From NCBI RefSeq assembly GCF_015223435.1, contig NZ_VHKO01000007.1, positions 55,356 to 119,355 of the forward strand: a DNA stretch of 64,000 nt. Reading direction: 5' to 3'. The translations under genes and the position numbers were made by a program. This stretch comes from Vibrio hibernica (GTDB lineage: Bacteria > Pseudomonadota > Gammaproteobacteria > Enterobacterales > Vibrionaceae). Positions within the stretch are counted from its first letter, which is position 1, and every line of letters starts with the position of its first letter. Below, piece after piece: positions 20,040-30,844 of this stretch. The notes below the pieces were generated by a model. The model saw nothing but the letters and a program-made list of their open reading frames with translations. It was not told where the DNA came from and did not search any database.

Positions 20040-20056
20040 AGTGATAGATGAAAATT

Positions 20057-21520
20057 TTATCCAAGACGGTAATTAGGGGCTTCTTTTGTAATTTGCACAT
20101 CATGCACATGCGACTCTTGCATGCCCGCACCAGAGATACGTACAAACTCTGCTTTAGTGCGCATATCATCAATCGTAGCACTGCCGGTTAGGCCCATGCT
20201 TGAGCGTAAACCACCCATTTGTTGATGGATAATTTCTTTTAAACGTCCTTTATAAGCCGTACGGCCTTCAATTCCTTCAGGAACAAGCTTATCGGCTGCA
20301 TTATCTGATTGGAAGTAACGATCTGATGATCCTTGAGACATCGCGCCCAGTGAACCCATTCCACGGTAAGATTTATAAGAACGACCTTGGTAAAGGATGA
20401 TTTCACCCGGTGCTTCTTCCGTTCCTGCAAACATAGAGCCAACCATCACGCAAGATGCGCCAGCGGCAATAGCTTTACAAATATCACCAGAGAAGCGGAT
20501 ACCGCCATCAGCAATCACCGGAATACCAAACTCAGCTGCCGCTTCTGCTGCATCTGAAATAGCAGTGATTTGTGGAACGCCAACACCAGTAACAATACGA
20601 GTAGTACAAATTGAACCCGGGCCGATGCCTACTTTAACCGCATCAACACCTGCATCAATCAGTGCACGAGCACCCGCAGCCGTTGCTACATTACCGCCAA
20701 TGATTTGTAAATCAGGGAAAAGCGCGCGCGTTTCTTTAATGCGATCCAAGACACCTTGAGAGTGACCGTGAGATGAATCGATAAGCAGAACATCAACGCC
20801 AGCTTCGACAAGTGCTTTCACTCGCTCTTCGTTACCAGAGCCAGCGCCAACGGCCGCACCAACACGTAAGCGACCTTGGTCATCTTTACAAGCGTTCGGT
20901 TTACTTTCTGCTTTTTGGAAATCTTTTGCGGTGATCATACCCGACAGTTGGAAAGCATCATTAACGACTAATACTTTCTCAATGCGGCGCTCTTGCATTA
21001 ATTTTTGTACATCAGAAAGTGAAGCACCTTCTTTCACGGTGGCAAGGCGATCTTTTGGGGTCATCACTTGTTCAACACTTTTGGTCAAATCAGTGACGAA
21101 ACGAACATCACGGCCAGTAATAATACCGACTAATTCATTACTTTGCGTTACGACAGGAAAGCCAGCGAAACCATGTTTCTCGGTTAATGCTTTCACATCC
21201 AAGATTGTCCCAGTTGGGCGGATAGTAACAGGATTGCTAACCACACCCGCTTCATAAATCTTCACTAAACGCACTTCTTCAGCTTGCTGTTCAATCGACA
21301 TATTCTTATGAATAAAGCCAATTCCGCCTTCTTGAGCCAGAGCAATAGCCAAACGAGCTTCTGTAACCGTATCCATAGCGGCAGAAATCATTGGGACGTT
21401 AAGGGTGATTTTTTTAGTCAACTGAGTGCGAAGATCAGCTGTATTAGGAAGAACGGTGGAGTGTGCAGGGACAAGTAAAACGTCATCAAACGTTAAAGCT
21501 TCTTTCGCGATTCGTAACAT
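20057..21520 (-). CDS. guaB: Inosine-5'-monophosphate dehydrogenase
   Basis: NAD-dependent oxidation of IMP to XMP, the first committed step to GMP. The 487-residue protein (E. coli 488) has the TIM-barrel catalytic domain interrupted by a pair of CBS domains (about 93-205), the catalytic cysteine loop GPGSICTTR near residue 305, and the flap region with SDRYFQ. The start [16 protein letters not shown] is standard, with GAGAT 9 bases upstream. It is the first gene of guaBA, with a PurR-like operator and -10 box upstream. Confidence 0.98.
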   Translation of the reverse strand: MLRIAKEALTFDDVLLVPAHSTVLPNTADLRTQLTKKITLNVPMISAAMDTVTEARLAIALAQEGGIGFIHKNMSIEQQAEEVRLVKIYEAGVVSNPVTIRPTGTILDVKALTEKHGFAGFPVVTQSNELVGIITGRDVRFVTDLTKSVEQVMTPKDRLATVKEGASLSDVQKLMQERRIEKVLVVNDAFQLSGMITAKDFQKAESKPNACKDDQGRLRVGAAVGAGSGNEERVKALVEAGVDVLLIDSSHGHSQGVLDRIKETRALFPDLQIIGGNVATAAGARALIDAGVDAVKVGIGPGSICTTRIVTGVGVPQITAISDAAEAAAEFGIPVIADGGIRFSGDICKAIAAGASCVMVGSMFAGTEEAPGEIILYQGRSYKSYRGMGSLGAMSQGSSDRYFQSDNAADKLVPEGIEGRTAYKGRLKEIIHQQMGGLRSSMGLTGSATIDDMRTKAEFVRISGAGMQESHVHDVQITKEAPNYRLG

Positions 21521-21660
21521 TGCAATATCTCACATAAGAGTGTTAGAAGGATAAATCCCACTGTTAGTATTTAGCTAAAAAACGACTAAAACCATAAGCG
21601 ATAAACTCATTTCATCGTTTCGCATAATAAAATGAATTTGGGATTTGATATTGCAGCGGG

Positions 21661-21688
21661 ATTATACGCCTCGCGCAATCGTTTGACT
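21661..21688 (-). promoter_or_regulatory. guaB promoter with PurR-like operator
   Basis: On the minus strand a consensus TATAAT (-10) is at 21661-21666. At 21673-21688 the sequence GCGCAATCGTTTGACT matches the PurR operator core CGCAANCGTTTG, placed over the -35 to spacer region where a repressor would block polymerase. PurR control of guaBA is established in E. coli; here it is inferred from the site. Confidence 0.65.
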
Positions 21689-21835
21689 AGATGTTTCACC
21701 CTTTTTATTTATGAAAATTTAATGAATAAGTCTGAAGGTAGTTCAAATATTAATTAATGACATCAATGTTGTCGCACACTTAAGTTTTTGGCTGTTCTTG
21801 ACTCACAGCATTCGCAATTTAAAGCCTAATTCCGC

Positions 21836-21841
21836 TATAAT
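21836..21841 (+). promoter_or_regulatory. Candidate -10 box for xseA
   Basis: A consensus TATAAT on the plus strand lies 37 bases before the proposed xseA GTG start. No strong -35 hexamer stands at the expected distance. The rest of the 21521-21878 spacer holds the guaB promoter and nothing else that I recognise. Confidence 0.4.
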
Positions 21842-21878
21842 TATCTTATCCTTTTTGATTAGATTTGTGAGATTTCCT

Positions 21879-23216
21879 GTGCCTATACCCCCAACCACTA
21901 ATCCAAATATATTTACGGTTTCTCGCTTAAATGCAGAAGTACGAATGTTGCTTGAAAATGAAATGGGAATTGTATGGTTGGTGGGCGAATTATCAAATTT
22001 TTCCGCTCCCGTTTCTGGTCATTGGTATTTCTCATTAAAAGATTCACGTGCACAAGTTAAATGCGCCATGTTCAAAGGGAATAATCGCCACGTTGGTTTT
22101 AAGCCAATGAGCGGGAATCAGGTGTTAGTCAAAGCACGATTATCTCTATATGAACCTCGTGGTGATTATCAATTGATCATCGAGAGTATGCAGCCTGAAG
22201 GTGACGGGCGCCTACAACAAGAATTTGAACAGCTTAAAATGCGTTTAGCTGGCGAAGGTTTGTTTGCTCAAAGCCTAAAACAACCCCTACCTGAAAATCC
22301 AAAACGAATTGGCGTTATTACCTCAAAAACGGGCGCTGCACTCTATGATATTTTGGATGTATTAAAGCGCCGAGATCCAAGCTTACCGATCATTGTGTAC
22401 CCAACGGTTGTGCAAGGAGAAGAAGCTCCTTTCAAAATTGCTCAAGCGATAGGACGAGCCAATAGCCGTAATGAATGTGATATTTTGATCGTTGGCCGGG
22501 GCGGTGGTTCGCTGGAGGATTTATGGTGTTTTAACCATGAGATTGTTGCTCGAACTATTGCTGCTAGCCAAATTCCTATTGTTAGTGCCGTTGGGCATGA
22601 AATTGATGTCACTATTGCTGATTTTGTTGCCGATGTCCGCGCACCAACACCATCTGCGGCGGCTGAGCTTGTAAGCCGTGACAATAACCATAAGCAGCAA
22701 ACGCTGCATCATCATTATCAACGTTTACTCAACGCAAGCCGCTATTATTTCTCGCAACAAAAATCTCGTCTCACCCAGTTAACGCATCTATTGGATAAAT
22801 TACATCCTCGTTATCAGCTCAATAATCAAGCTCAACAACTGGATGATTTAAGTCAGCGTTTACAACGTTCAATGTCGTACTACTTGCGCCGTCAGAACAG
22901 CCAAGTCGAATACTTAACTGATAAATTCAATCGCTATTCACTAGCCAAAAAAATTGAAAGGCAAAAAGATCAAGTACAGCAAAAGCAACGTCATTTAATC
23001 AACGCGATTGAAAAGCAACTCACGACTCAGAGATACCATTTGGCGATAAAAGTTGAAAAGCTAGAAACCATGAGCCCACTTTCAACACTTAAAAGAGGCT
23101 ATAGCATTGTGAAAGATGAAAATAGTCGGGTGGTATCTCAGGCTGCGAGCCTAAAAAGCGGGCAAAAGATTGCAATTTCATTTATTGATGGAGAGATCCA
23201 TTCAATCGTAAGTTAA
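21879..23216 (+). CDS. xseA: Exodeoxyribonuclease VII large subunit
   Basis: Large subunit of exonuclease VII, which with XseB degrades single-stranded DNA to oligonucleotides. I place the start at the GTG at 21879 (MPIPPTTNPNIFTVSRLN), giving 445 residues, the usual length; a TTG-started reading from 21798 adds a hydrophobic stretch not in the family and would lie upstream of the -10 box. Domains: N-terminal OB fold (about 15-110, with WLVGELSNF and HWYFSLKD), the catalytic core with RGGGSLEDLW near 230 and the GHEIDVT motif near 265, then a long coiled-coil arm. Its stop overlaps, tail to tail, the stop of the zinc-ribbon gene. Confidence 0.95.
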   Translation: MPIPPTTNPNIFTVSRLNAEVRMLLENEMGIVWLVGELSNFSAPVSGHWYFSLKDSRAQVKCAMFKGNNRHVGFKPMSGNQVLVKARLSLYEPRGDYQLIIESMQPEGDGRLQQEFEQLKMRLAGEGLFAQSLKQPLPENPKRIGVITSKTGAALYDILDVLKRRDPSLPIIVYPTVVQGEEAPFKIAQAIGRANSRNECDILIVGRGGGSLEDLWCFNHEIVARTIAASQIPIVSAVGHEIDVTIADFVADVRAPTPSAAAELVSRDNNHKQQTLHHHYQRLLNASRYYFSQQKSRLTQLTHLLDKLHPRYQLNNQAQQLDDLSQRLQRSMSYYLRRQNSQVEYLTDKFNRYSLAKKIERQKDQVQQKQRHLINAIEKQLTTQRYHLAIKVEKLETMSPLSTLKRGYSIVKDENSRVVSQAASLKSGQKIAISFIDGEIHSIVS

Positions 23217-23464
23217 CGATCTTTAATAGACTGTAATTTAGTTACCACTGTTGATTTAGATTTTAGCTCATTACATTGTGGGCAAAAAAAACTGCTAGAA
23301 CCACATGCTTGCAAGTAATTGAGTTCATTATCACAAGCTGGACAAAAGGCCTGTTGAGTGAAATAAACTTGGCAGTGATTACAGCCATAAACCGGTTGAT
23401 TCTTATCATTTTTCCTTTGCCATACTAACTTAGTATCGCAATTTGGACAGTCATAATCGGGCAT
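23213..23464 (-). CDS. yfgJ: Small zinc-ribbon protein, YfgJ type
   Basis: Protein of 83 residues from the ATG at 23464 (AAGGA 8-9 bases upstream), with four CxxC pairs: CPNC, CNHC, CPAC and CPQC, enough for two zinc ribbons. The ELNYLQACGSSSFFCPQC end resembles E. coli YfgJ (LQVLKACGAVDYFC), which is also found near xseA and der. Function unknown; zinc binding is the only thing the sequence supports. It is convergent with xseA and separated from der by 435 bases. Confidence 0.8.
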   Translation of the reverse strand: MPDYDCPNCDTKLVWQRKNDKNQPVYGCNHCQVYFTQQAFCPACDNELNYLQACGSSSFFCPQCNELKSKSTVVTKLQSIKDR

Positions 23465-23842
23465 AAATAAGTCCTTAATCATGCGTTTTTAAAAACACCG
23501 TCTTTTCTTTAAAAAAGGAGAGTTGATACCTTGCTACTTTACTCCCCTTACTCCTTGATAACAAAATGACATGCCACTTATTAAAATGTCGGCTATCGTC
23601 ATTTTATGTTGCCATCTTTAATTTAATGTACCATTTTAAGTATGGCATGATCTTTTATGATCTCAGCCTTTATACTCTTTGAGCAGCGATCTACCCCATT
23701 AAGAATATTTATATCACCACAACCCGAAAGCATAAGTTACATATGCTGCATTTGGATTTAAAGCAGAATAATAAACCATATAGTTACATTTAAGTCATAG
23801 GATCCAATATTTTAAAATATCCAAATACGCGATCTATAGATA
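23465..23842. other. Spacer between yfgJ and der terminator, no gene seen
   Basis: AT-rich, with no reading frame or RNA gene that I can support. It must contain the yfgJ promoter (minus strand); I could not place the boxes with confidence. Confidence 0.5.
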
Positions 23843-23875
23843 AAAAAATACCACTTCACGAGTGGTATTTTTGTT
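23843..23875. terminator. Terminator of the der gene (bidirectional hairpin)
   Basis: AAAAATACCACT pairs with AGTGGTATTTTT around a five-base loop. The flanking A and T runs allow termination in both directions; the der stop at 23900 lies just before it on the minus strand. Confidence 0.85.
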
Positions 23876-23899
23876 TAATTATTAAGAATCAAATTCTGC

Positions 23900-25402
23900 T
23901 TATTGCTTTTTACGGCCACGTTTAATCAAGCTCACCAAACGTTTACGCTTATGCGCTTCTGTTACGCTAGATTTATTTACCTGGCCTTCAAATGGGTTCT
24001 CACTATTTTGGAACTGGATCCTAATAGGTGTACCCATGATCTCAAGAGAACGACGGAAATAGTTCATCAAATAACGTTTATAAGAATCTGGTAGCTCTTT
24101 TACTTGGTTACCATGCACAACAATAATCGGTGGGTTATAGCCACCCGCATGAGCATATTTCATCTTAACTCGACGTCCACGCACCAACGGTGGCTGGTGA
24201 TCATCTTGCGCCATTTTCATAATACGGGTCAGTACTGAAGTACCAACTCGAGTTGTGGCTGATTTATATGCCTCTTGTACCGATTCAAATAGATGACCAA
24301 CACCTGTACCGTGAAGCGCTGAAATAAAATGAATACGAGCAAAATCAACAAAACCTAAGCGACGATCGAGCTCTTTCTTCACATGCTCTTTTACATCCGT
24401 ATCTAAGCCATCCCACTTATTGACAGCAATCACGATAGAACGCCCTGCATTAAGTGCAAACCCAAGTAAGCTTAAATCTTGATCTGAAATACTTTCACGT
24501 GCGTCAATGATGAGTAGTACAACGTTGGCATCTTCAATCGCTTTTAGTGTTTTGATCACTGAGAATTTCTCAACCACTTCATTAACACGTTTACGACGAC
24601 GAACACCGGCAGTATCAATTAAGACATATTCACGTTCATCACGCTTCATTGGAATATAGATAGAGTCGCGAGTCGTTCCTGGCATATCATAAACAACTAC
24701 ACGCTCTTCACCTAAAATGCGATTAGTCAGCGTTGATTTACCGACATTAGGTCGACCAATGATCGCCAATTTAATCGGTTGATCTTGCAAACGTTTAAAT
24801 TCGGCTTCCGCTTGTTCTTCGGTGTATTCTAACTGCTCATCTTCGCCGTCAACTTCACCTGTTAAATCTTCAATTTCTGCTTTTAACTTAGCTTCTTCTT
24901 CTGCCAATTGATCAGAAAAAGGTTTCAATGCTTTATCAATTAAGCTCATCACACCACGGCCATGAGCTGCGGCGATTTGATACACTTTATCCATGCCCAG
25001 CTGCCAGAACTCAGCACTCGCCGCATCAGCATCAACGCCATCAACCTTATTGACCACTAACATGGTTGGTTTTTCACGCATGCGTAAATGACGGGCAATC
25101 GCTTCATCAGAAACTGTTAATCCTGCACGGCCATCAACCATAAATAGAACAACATCAGCTTCTTCAATCGCCGCTAATGACTGTTCAGCCATTTTGGTTT
25201 CAACACCATCTTCAGTACCATCAATACCGCCAGTATCGATCACGATAAATTCATGTTCACCGGATTTTGCTTGGCCGTATTTACGATCCCGAGTTAAGCC
25301 CGGAAAGTCAGCAACCAATGCGTCACGCGTACGAGTTAGACGGTTAAATAACGTTGATTTACCAACGTTTGGTCGTCCAACTAAAGCCACTACAGGAATC
25401 AT
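23900..25402 (-). CDS. der: Ribosome-assembly GTPase Der (EngA)
   Basis: Essential double GTPase for maturation of the 50S ribosomal subunit. The 500-residue protein has two G domains, each with GRPNVGKST (8-16 and about 217-225), DTGG/DTAG switch II and NKVD/NKWD specificity motifs, an acidic linker (about 170-205), and a C-terminal KH-like domain ending in the basic tail KRGRKKQ. The ATG is preceded by GAGG at 6 bases. It is followed by its own terminator. Confidence 0.98.
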   Translation of the reverse strand: MIPVVALVGRPNVGKSTLFNRLTRTRDALVADFPGLTRDRKYGQAKSGEHEFIVIDTGGIDGTEDGVETKMAEQSLAAIEEADVVLFMVDGRAGLTVSDEAIARHLRMREKPTMLVVNKVDGVDADAASAEFWQLGMDKVYQIAAAHGRGVMSLIDKALKPFSDQLAEEEAKLKAEIEDLTGEVDGEDEQLEYTEEQAEAEFKRLQDQPIKLAIIGRPNVGKSTLTNRILGEERVVVYDMPGTTRDSIYIPMKRDEREYVLIDTAGVRRRKRVNEVVEKFSVIKTLKAIEDANVVLLIIDARESISDQDLSLLGFALNAGRSIVIAVNKWDGLDTDVKEHVKKELDRRLGFVDFARIHFISALHGTGVGHLFESVQEAYKSATTRVGTSVLTRIMKMAQDDHQPPLVRGRRVKMKYAHAGGYNPPIIVVHGNQVKELPDSYKRYLMNYFRRSLEIMGTPIRIQFQNSENPFEGQVNKSSVTEAHKRKRLVSLIKRGRKKQ

Positions 25403-25572
25403 ATATACCTCAAAAATCTTTAAAATAACCAGAGTAGTTATAGGTAATAAGCCTATATTTCGCCATTACCTATAACTACTAACTCAAAACAATATACTCT
25501 CCATTAAGAAGAATAACGGCCCCATCAATAGGAGCCGATTTTAGATCTGATAAATCAGGGTGCCGGATTATA

Positions 25573-26745
25573 TCACGATCCTTCAGGGATCTGCATTTTC
25601 TTTATCTCCCCTTCTCTTGTGATAACAATAAAGCCATCATCAAGCTGAATTGGAGCCACAGCAATTCCATCGTCATCATCACCAATCAACTGCTGGGCAA
25701 CAAAAGCACCAGTATTACGGTCTATCCAATGTAAGTAACCTTCATTATCACCGACAACCAAGTAATTGTGGATCACTGCAGGTTCAGATAGTTGGCGATA
25801 TTGAAGTTCGTCATTTTCCCATAACTTAGTTCCACTACGGACATCCACACCAGTCAGATGATCTTGATCCGTAACAACGAAAAGTTTACTACCATCGGTA
25901 GCCAAATCAGTCGCCGACGAATAAGCGCGTTTCCACATCGGTGCGCCAGAACGTAAATCAATCGCCACTAATTGACCATTAATACCAACAGTATAGAGGC
26001 TTGAACCAATAATCAGCGGCGAAGCATCAACATCTACCAAGCGATCAATCTCTGTCGATCCTTTTGGAGTACCAATAGGCTGCTGCCATAATAGTTGCCC
26101 TTTTTGGATCAACGCGGCGGCTAAGCGACCGTTCGACATTCCCCAGAAAACACCACCAGAAATAGAGGTAGGTGAACTGTCTCCTCTCAGGGTTAAATTC
26201 GGAACTTCATTATTGATCACCCATGCTTGCTCACCGGATTCTTGCTTCAATGCGACCAAAGATCCTTTGGCCGTATTAAACATGACTAAATTTTCATCCG
26301 CTAGCGGCTTGGCAAGGACTTCACCTTCAATATCTTGTTGCCATACAAGCGATCCATCCTCCGCAGATAAAGCGTAAACCTGACCATTTTCAGATCCAAC
26401 ATACACTTTATCGTATAGTGCGCTCAATCCACCGGATAATCGTGCAGGTTCATCTTCACCTAAATCAGCTTCCCATAAGGTTTTACCTGTTTCAGGATCA
26501 AGAGCCTTCACTTCTCCATCACGGCTAGCAACAAAAACTTTATTGTAAGCATAGACCGGAGTCAGTTTTGAAAAATAGTGCCCAACACCATCACCCACGG
26601 ATGCGGTCCACAATGTTTTTGGCGTAAATTGACTTTTTACTATAGGAAGTGGCGACATGACAATGGTATCTTCTTCGCTAGAACACCCTAAAAGTCCTAA
26701 AGCAATAAAAGTCAGAGCCAGACCACGTTTAAGCACTTTTTTCAT
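25573..26745 (-). CDS. bamB: Outer-membrane assembly lipoprotein BamB
   Basis: Lipoprotein of the BAM complex that inserts beta-barrel proteins into the outer membrane. The 390-residue precursor has a lipobox LGLLGC (Cys21) and then repeated PQQ-like beta-propeller blades, visible as recurring DxxTGKxLWE, SGxxLW and GxLVALDLRSG stretches. It lies between der (170 bases downstream) and yfgM (11 bases upstream), the conserved arrangement. The start MKKVLKRGLAL is the only one giving a proper signal. Confidence 0.96.
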   Translation of the reverse strand: MKKVLKRGLALTFIALGLLGCSSEEDTIVMSPLPIVKSQFTPKTLWTASVGDGVGHYFSKLTPVYAYNKVFVASRDGEVKALDPETGKTLWEADLGEDEPARLSGGLSALYDKVYVGSENGQVYALSAEDGSLVWQQDIEGEVLAKPLADENLVMFNTAKGSLVALKQESGEQAWVINNEVPNLTLRGDSSPTSISGGVFWGMSNGRLAAALIQKGQLLWQQPIGTPKGSTEIDRLVDVDASPLIIGSSLYTVGINGQLVAIDLRSGAPMWKRAYSSATDLATDGSKLFVVTDQDHLTGVDVRSGTKLWENDELQYRQLSEPAVIHNYLVVGDNEGYLHWIDRNTGAFVAQQLIGDDDDGIAVAPIQLDDGFIVITREGEIKKMQIPEGS

Positions 26746-26756
26746 TAAAACCGTCC

Positions 26757-27374
26757 CTACTTAGCAAGATCATCAAGTTTCATCTGCAAAGCTTGGTTTG
26801 CGGTTCCATCTTGCTGTGCTTGAATATAAGCTTTTTGAGCAGCGTCTTTATCCCCTTTCAGTAAATAAATATCGCCCATTAATTCTTGGTTACGTGCTTT
26901 CCAAGCTTCCGATTTCACTGCTGACACTTCCGAAATTGCATCATCATATTTAGTTTGAGCGGTAAGTACGCGAGCCATACGATAAGAGATAATTGGCAAT
27001 AGAGTCTCGTCTTTAGTATGCAGTTTTGCCCACTTTAATTGCGTCAATGCATCATCAAGCTTATTCGCATCAACCTGCGCCTTTGCTAATTGTAAAGCAG
27101 CTAAAACAGCATAAGACGTTTTATCATTCGCGGTAATAAAATCTTGAGTTGGTTTTTGTGCTTCAAGTCCTTTTTCTTCTAGGTTTGAAATCACCGCACT
27201 GTAACCATGAGAGGCGCTTTCTTGCTCGGCAGTAATGCTATCTTGGTAATAACGCCATCCCAAAATGCCACCGATACCCACAACAACACCAATGATCACG
27301 GACTTGCCGTTTGCTTTCCACCAGTCTTTAATTGCTTCTACTTGTTGTTCTTCATCCGCGTCGTAGATACTCAC
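26757..27374 (-). CDS. yfgM: YfgM/ancillary SecYEG translocon subunit family protein
   Basis: Inner-membrane protein of 205 residues: short cytoplasmic tail, one span (about 23-43, SVIIGVVVGIGGILGW) and a periplasmic TPR-like domain. In E. coli YfgM binds PpiD and the SecYEG translocon and helps hand proteins to periplasmic chaperones. The start is a GTG at 27374 with GAGGA upstream. It is between hisS and bamB as in relatives. Confidence 0.93.
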   Translation of the reverse strand: MSIYDADEEQQVEAIKDWWKANGKSVIIGVVVGIGGILGWRYYQDSITAEQESASHGYSAVISNLEEKGLEAQKPTQDFITANDKTSYAVLAALQLAKAQVDANKLDDALTQLKWAKLHTKDETLLPIISYRMARVLTAQTKYDDAISEVSAVKSEAWKARNQELMGDIYLLKGDKDAAQKAYIQAQQDGTANQALQMKLDDLAK

Positions 27375-27434
27375 GTTCCATCCTCTTTAAAATTCGATAA
27401 TTGCACTTAATGCTTAAATTCAAGCGTTATTTAA

Positions 27435-28703
27435 TTAAATGGCATTAGTTAAATAAGCGGCAAGCTCAGACTGAGTAAGCGTTTTCTGCTCACCTCCAAT
27501 AAGATCTTTGACTACCACCGTTTTCTCTGCGACTTCATTTTCGCCCAGAACCAGTGCGATAGACGCACCCACTTTATCTGCACGTTTAAATTGTTTTTTA
27601 AAGTTACCGCCACCAAAGTGAGTCATTAGGCGCAAGCCCTTTACATTTTCACGTAATGATTCAGCCAGTTTCATGCCATTGATGAGTGTGCCTTCACCTG
27701 CTGTGACTAAATAAACATCAACCGGTTTACGAACTTCATTAAGCTCTAGCGTTTCCATCATCAACACCAAGCGCTCAAGCCCCATAGCAAAACCAACTGC
27801 TGGAGATGGTTTACCACCTAACTGTTCAACCAAACCATCATAACGACCACCAGCACAAACGGTACCTTGAGCACCAAGGCTTTCAGTGATCCATTCAAAA
27901 ACAGTTTTGTTGTAATAATCTAAACCGCGAACTAAACGTTGATTAACTTGGTATTGGATACCGGCTGCATCAAGTAGTTCACATAAACCAGTAAAATGTT
28001 CACGTGAGTCATCATCAAGGTAATCGGCTAACTGAGGTGCATCCACCAAGATCGCTTGAATAGCTGGGTTTTTAGTATCCAGTACTCGTAGCGGATTGGT
28101 ATACATTCGACGCTTACAATCTTCATCTAAAATGTCGATATGTTGCTCAAGGAATTCAATTAAAACGGTACGATAGTTAGCTCGAGATTCAATAGAACCG
28201 ATCGAATTTAATTCTAAACGAACATGTTGATCAATACCTAATTCACGCCATAAACGAGCTGTCATCATGATTAATTCAGCATCAACATCAGGACCTTGTA
28301 GACCAAATGTTTCAACGCCAACTTGATGAAATTGACGATAACGACCTTTTTGAGGACGCTCATGGCGGAACATAGGTCCCATGTACCATAAACGTTGCTC
28401 TTGATTATAAATTAATCCATTTTCAATCCCAGCACGGACACAACCAGCCGTCCCCTCAGGGCGTAACGTCAAGCTATCGCCATTACGGTCTTCGAAGGTA
28501 TACATTTCTTTTTCAACGACATCGGTCACTTCACCGATCGCACGCTTGAATAAATTAGTCACTTCAACGATTGGCATGCGGATTTCACTGTAGCCATAAG
28601 AACTCACTACATTTTTTACCGCATCTTCTACTTTATGCCAAAGAGGAGATTGGCTTGGCAGGCAATCATTCATGCCTCGAATTGCTTGAATTGTTTTACT
28701 CAC
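27435..28703 (-). CDS. hisS: Histidyl-tRNA synthetase
   Basis: Class II aminoacyl-tRNA synthetase charging tRNA-His. I place the start at the GTG at 28703 ([16 protein letters not shown]), which matches the E. coli N-terminus and gives 422 residues; in-frame GTGs at 28709 and 28715 are alternatives. Motif 2 is seen in [16 protein letters not shown], the histidine loops in LVRGLDYYN and GGRYDGL, motif 3 in GFAMGLERL, and the C-terminal anticodon domain from about residue 325. It lies between yfgM and ispG. Confidence 0.96.
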   Translation of the reverse strand: MSKTIQAIRGMNDCLPSQSPLWHKVEDAVKNVVSSYGYSEIRMPIVEVTNLFKRAIGEVTDVVEKEMYTFEDRNGDSLTLRPEGTAGCVRAGIENGLIYNQEQRLWYMGPMFRHERPQKGRYRQFHQVGVETFGLQGPDVDAELIMMTARLWRELGIDQHVRLELNSIGSIESRANYRTVLIEFLEQHIDILDEDCKRRMYTNPLRVLDTKNPAIQAILVDAPQLADYLDDDSREHFTGLCELLDAAGIQYQVNQRLVRGLDYYNKTVFEWITESLGAQGTVCAGGRYDGLVEQLGGKPSPAVGFAMGLERLVLMMETLELNEVRKPVDVYLVTAGEGTLINGMKLAESLRENVKGLRLMTHFGGGNFKKQFKRADKVGASIALVLGENEVAEKTVVVKDLIGGEQKTLTQSELAAYLTNAI

Positions 28704-28746
28704 AGTCACTACCACTCAATATTCTTTAAAAGATAACGACTTAACG

Positions 28747-29868
28747 TTATCCATCAATATTATCGACATCAATCCGATTCGCGCTATCTAGCATCGCGGC
28801 TTTTGCTCGAATTTTAGCTTCTAGCTGATCGATCACATTATTATTATCAAAACGTTCTTTCTGGCGTTTACCATCTTCATAAAATGCGCTTTTTTTATGT
28901 CCGCCAGCAATGCCCATATGTGAAGCTTCTGCCTCACCAGGTCCATTGACCACACAGCCAATAATAGAAACATCCATTGGGGTAATAATGTCTTCTAAGC
29001 GCTCTTCTAATGCGTTCACGGTTGAAATCACATCAAACTCTTGGCGAGAACATGTAGGACACGCAATAAAGTTGATACCACGAGAGCGAATACGCAGCGA
29101 TTTTAAAATATCAAAACCAACTTTAACTTCTTCAACTGGGTCCGCTGCAAGAGAAATACGCAATGTATCACCGATCCCTTCCGACAATAGCATTCCTAGA
29201 CCAACGGCTGATTTAACCGACCCCGCACGCGCACCACCAGCTTCAGTAATCCCTAAATGCAAAGGTTGATTTATTTGTTTAGCCAGCAAGCGATAAGAAT
29301 CAACAGCCAAAAACACATCCGATGCTTTTACACTTACTTTAAATTGATCAAAGTTTAAGCGGTCTAAAATATCCACATGGCGCATGGCTGATTCCACTAA
29401 CGCTGCCGCGGTTGGTTCACCATATTTCAATTGGATCTCTTTTTCTAAAGAGCCACCATTAACCCCAATTCGTATTGGAATATTTTTATCGCGAGCACAA
29501 TCCACTACTGAGCGAATCCGAGCTTCGTTGCCAATATTACCAGGGTTAATTCTCAAGCAATCAACACCGTACTCCGCCACTTTTAAGGCAATACGATAAT
29601 CAAAATGAATATCTGCGATTAATGGCACATTCACTTGTTGCTTAATCAATTTAAAGGCTTCTGCAGCATCCATAGTGGGAACGGAAACTCGAACTAAATC
29701 CGCACCTACTTTTTCAAGTGACCGTATTTGAGCAACAGTCGCCTCAACATCCGTTGTGAGAGTATTCGTCATGGATTGAACAGCAATAGGAGCACCGTCA
29801 CCAATAGGGACGTTGCCAACATAAATTCGAGTCGAAGGACGACGTTTGATAGGAGATTCGTGATGCAT
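28747..29868 (-). CDS. ispG: 4-hydroxy-3-methylbut-2-enyl diphosphate synthase
   Basis: [4Fe-4S] enzyme of the MEP isoprenoid pathway that converts ME-cPP to HMBPP. The 373-residue protein has a TIM-barrel N-terminal domain ([23 protein letters not shown]) and a C-terminal cluster domain with cysteines in [11 protein letters not shown] and [10 protein letters not shown]. It depends on the Fe-S machinery and flavodoxin or ferredoxin. Starts [18 protein letters not shown] at the ATG at 29868, 8 bases after rodZ. Confidence 0.97.
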   Translation of the reverse strand: MHHESPIKRRPSTRIYVGNVPIGDGAPIAVQSMTNTLTTDVEATVAQIRSLEKVGADLVRVSVPTMDAAEAFKLIKQQVNVPLIADIHFDYRIALKVAEYGVDCLRINPGNIGNEARIRSVVDCARDKNIPIRIGVNGGSLEKEIQLKYGEPTAAALVESAMRHVDILDRLNFDQFKVSVKASDVFLAVDSYRLLAKQINQPLHLGITEAGGARAGSVKSAVGLGMLLSEGIGDTLRISLAADPVEEVKVGFDILKSLRIRSRGINFIACPTCSRQEFDVISTVNALEERLEDIITPMDVSIIGCVVNGPGEAEASHMGIAGGHKKSAFYEDGKRQKERFDNNNVIDQLEAKIRAKAAMLDSANRIDVDNIDG

Positions 29869-29875
29869 AATTTAT

Positions 29876-30844
29876 CTACGGTAATGTCAATCTAGCGGCT
29901 TTGCCTGCAGTATACCGAGAAAGGTCTACAGGTTCATCGGCTAAGGTGATAGAAACCCCTTCAGGAGCACCTAATATTATAGAGTACGGAGTGTTTCCAG
30001 TTAAAGTAACTGACTCGCCAGCTTTTTTCATACCAGTAGCAAGGATCTTATTTTGACTGTCTTTTACTTGAATCCAACAGTCATTTTTAAAATTCATCAC
30101 CAATGGTTTATTTGAAGTTTCTGATTGAGATAATGCTTCAATCTTCGCCTCTTCTTGTGATTGCGGCGTTTGAGCATCTAAAGCTACGGCCACCTCTGAA
30201 GATGAAGTATTCGATTCTTGCGCGTCTTGAGCTACTACATCTGAATCTTGAGATTCATCAGAAGAGATATCATCAGAGCTCATCGATAGATCCAAATCAT
30301 CAGAATTATTTTCTTGTTGGTTTTGATCTAATACGCTATTAGCCGCAACGGCTTGATCTTGTTTTATTGAGGACGCTGAAAGTGTGTCTTGTTGATGATT
30401 TTGCCACCACCAAATCGATGATATGCCAATGATCACCACCAACACCCCCCATGTGATACGCATAATATGGCTATCATGTTTTTGCTTTTTCGTCTGATGA
30501 GAAAAGCTTTGCATCATGTGTTCTTTATGTTGATGCTGGCCTTCCCCAGAAAGCTCCAACACCTTTAATATTTCTTTTTCGCTGATACCAACCACTTTTG
30601 CGTAAGATCGAAAATAGCCACGGATAAAAGTGGCTACTTGGTGGGATCCAAATTCATGGCTTTCTACACTTTCAATTACCGACACTTTCAGTCGTAATTT
30701 TTGTGCGATATCTTTTTGACTCAGCCCAAGTTTTTCACGACGTTGCCGTAATATTTCACCGGCAGTCAAACCATCACTTGAGTGAAGCTCTGTTTGGGAA
30801 TGTTGTGGTGTTTCTGTTGGTTCAATTTTATGTTCAGTACTCAT
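29876..30844 (-). CDS. rodZ: Cell-shape protein RodZ
   Basis: Bitopic membrane protein linking MreB to the wall-elongation machinery. Domain order in 322 residues: N-terminal helix-turn-helix that binds MreB (about 25-95, GEILRQRREKLGLSQKDIA), basic juxtamembrane segment, one span (about 128-147), a long Ser/Asp/Gln-rich linker (about 150-245), and a C-terminal periplasmic DUF4115 domain (about 248-322). The start overlaps the end of pilW by 11 bases. Confidence 0.95.
   Translation of the reverse strand: MSTEHKIEPTETPQHSQTELHSSDGLTAGEILRQRREKLGLSQKDIAQKLRLKVSVIESVESHEFGSHQVATFIRGYFRSYAKVVGISEKEILKVLELSGEGQHQHKEHMMQSFSHQTKKQKHDSHIMRITWGVLVVIIGISSIWWWQNHQQDTLSASSIKQDQAVAANSVLDQNQQENNSDDLDLSMSSDDISSDESQDSDVVAQDAQESNTSSSEVAVALDAQTPQSQEEAKIEALSQSETSNKPLVMNFKNDCWIQVKDSQNKILATGMKKAGESVTLTGNTPYSIILGAPEGVSITLADEPVDLSRYTAGKAARLTLP

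Noticed and set aside
20397..20759. 120-codon plus-strand reading
   Set aside because: Antisense shadow of guaB with repetitive Ala/Pro/Thr composition, typical of a mirrored frame.
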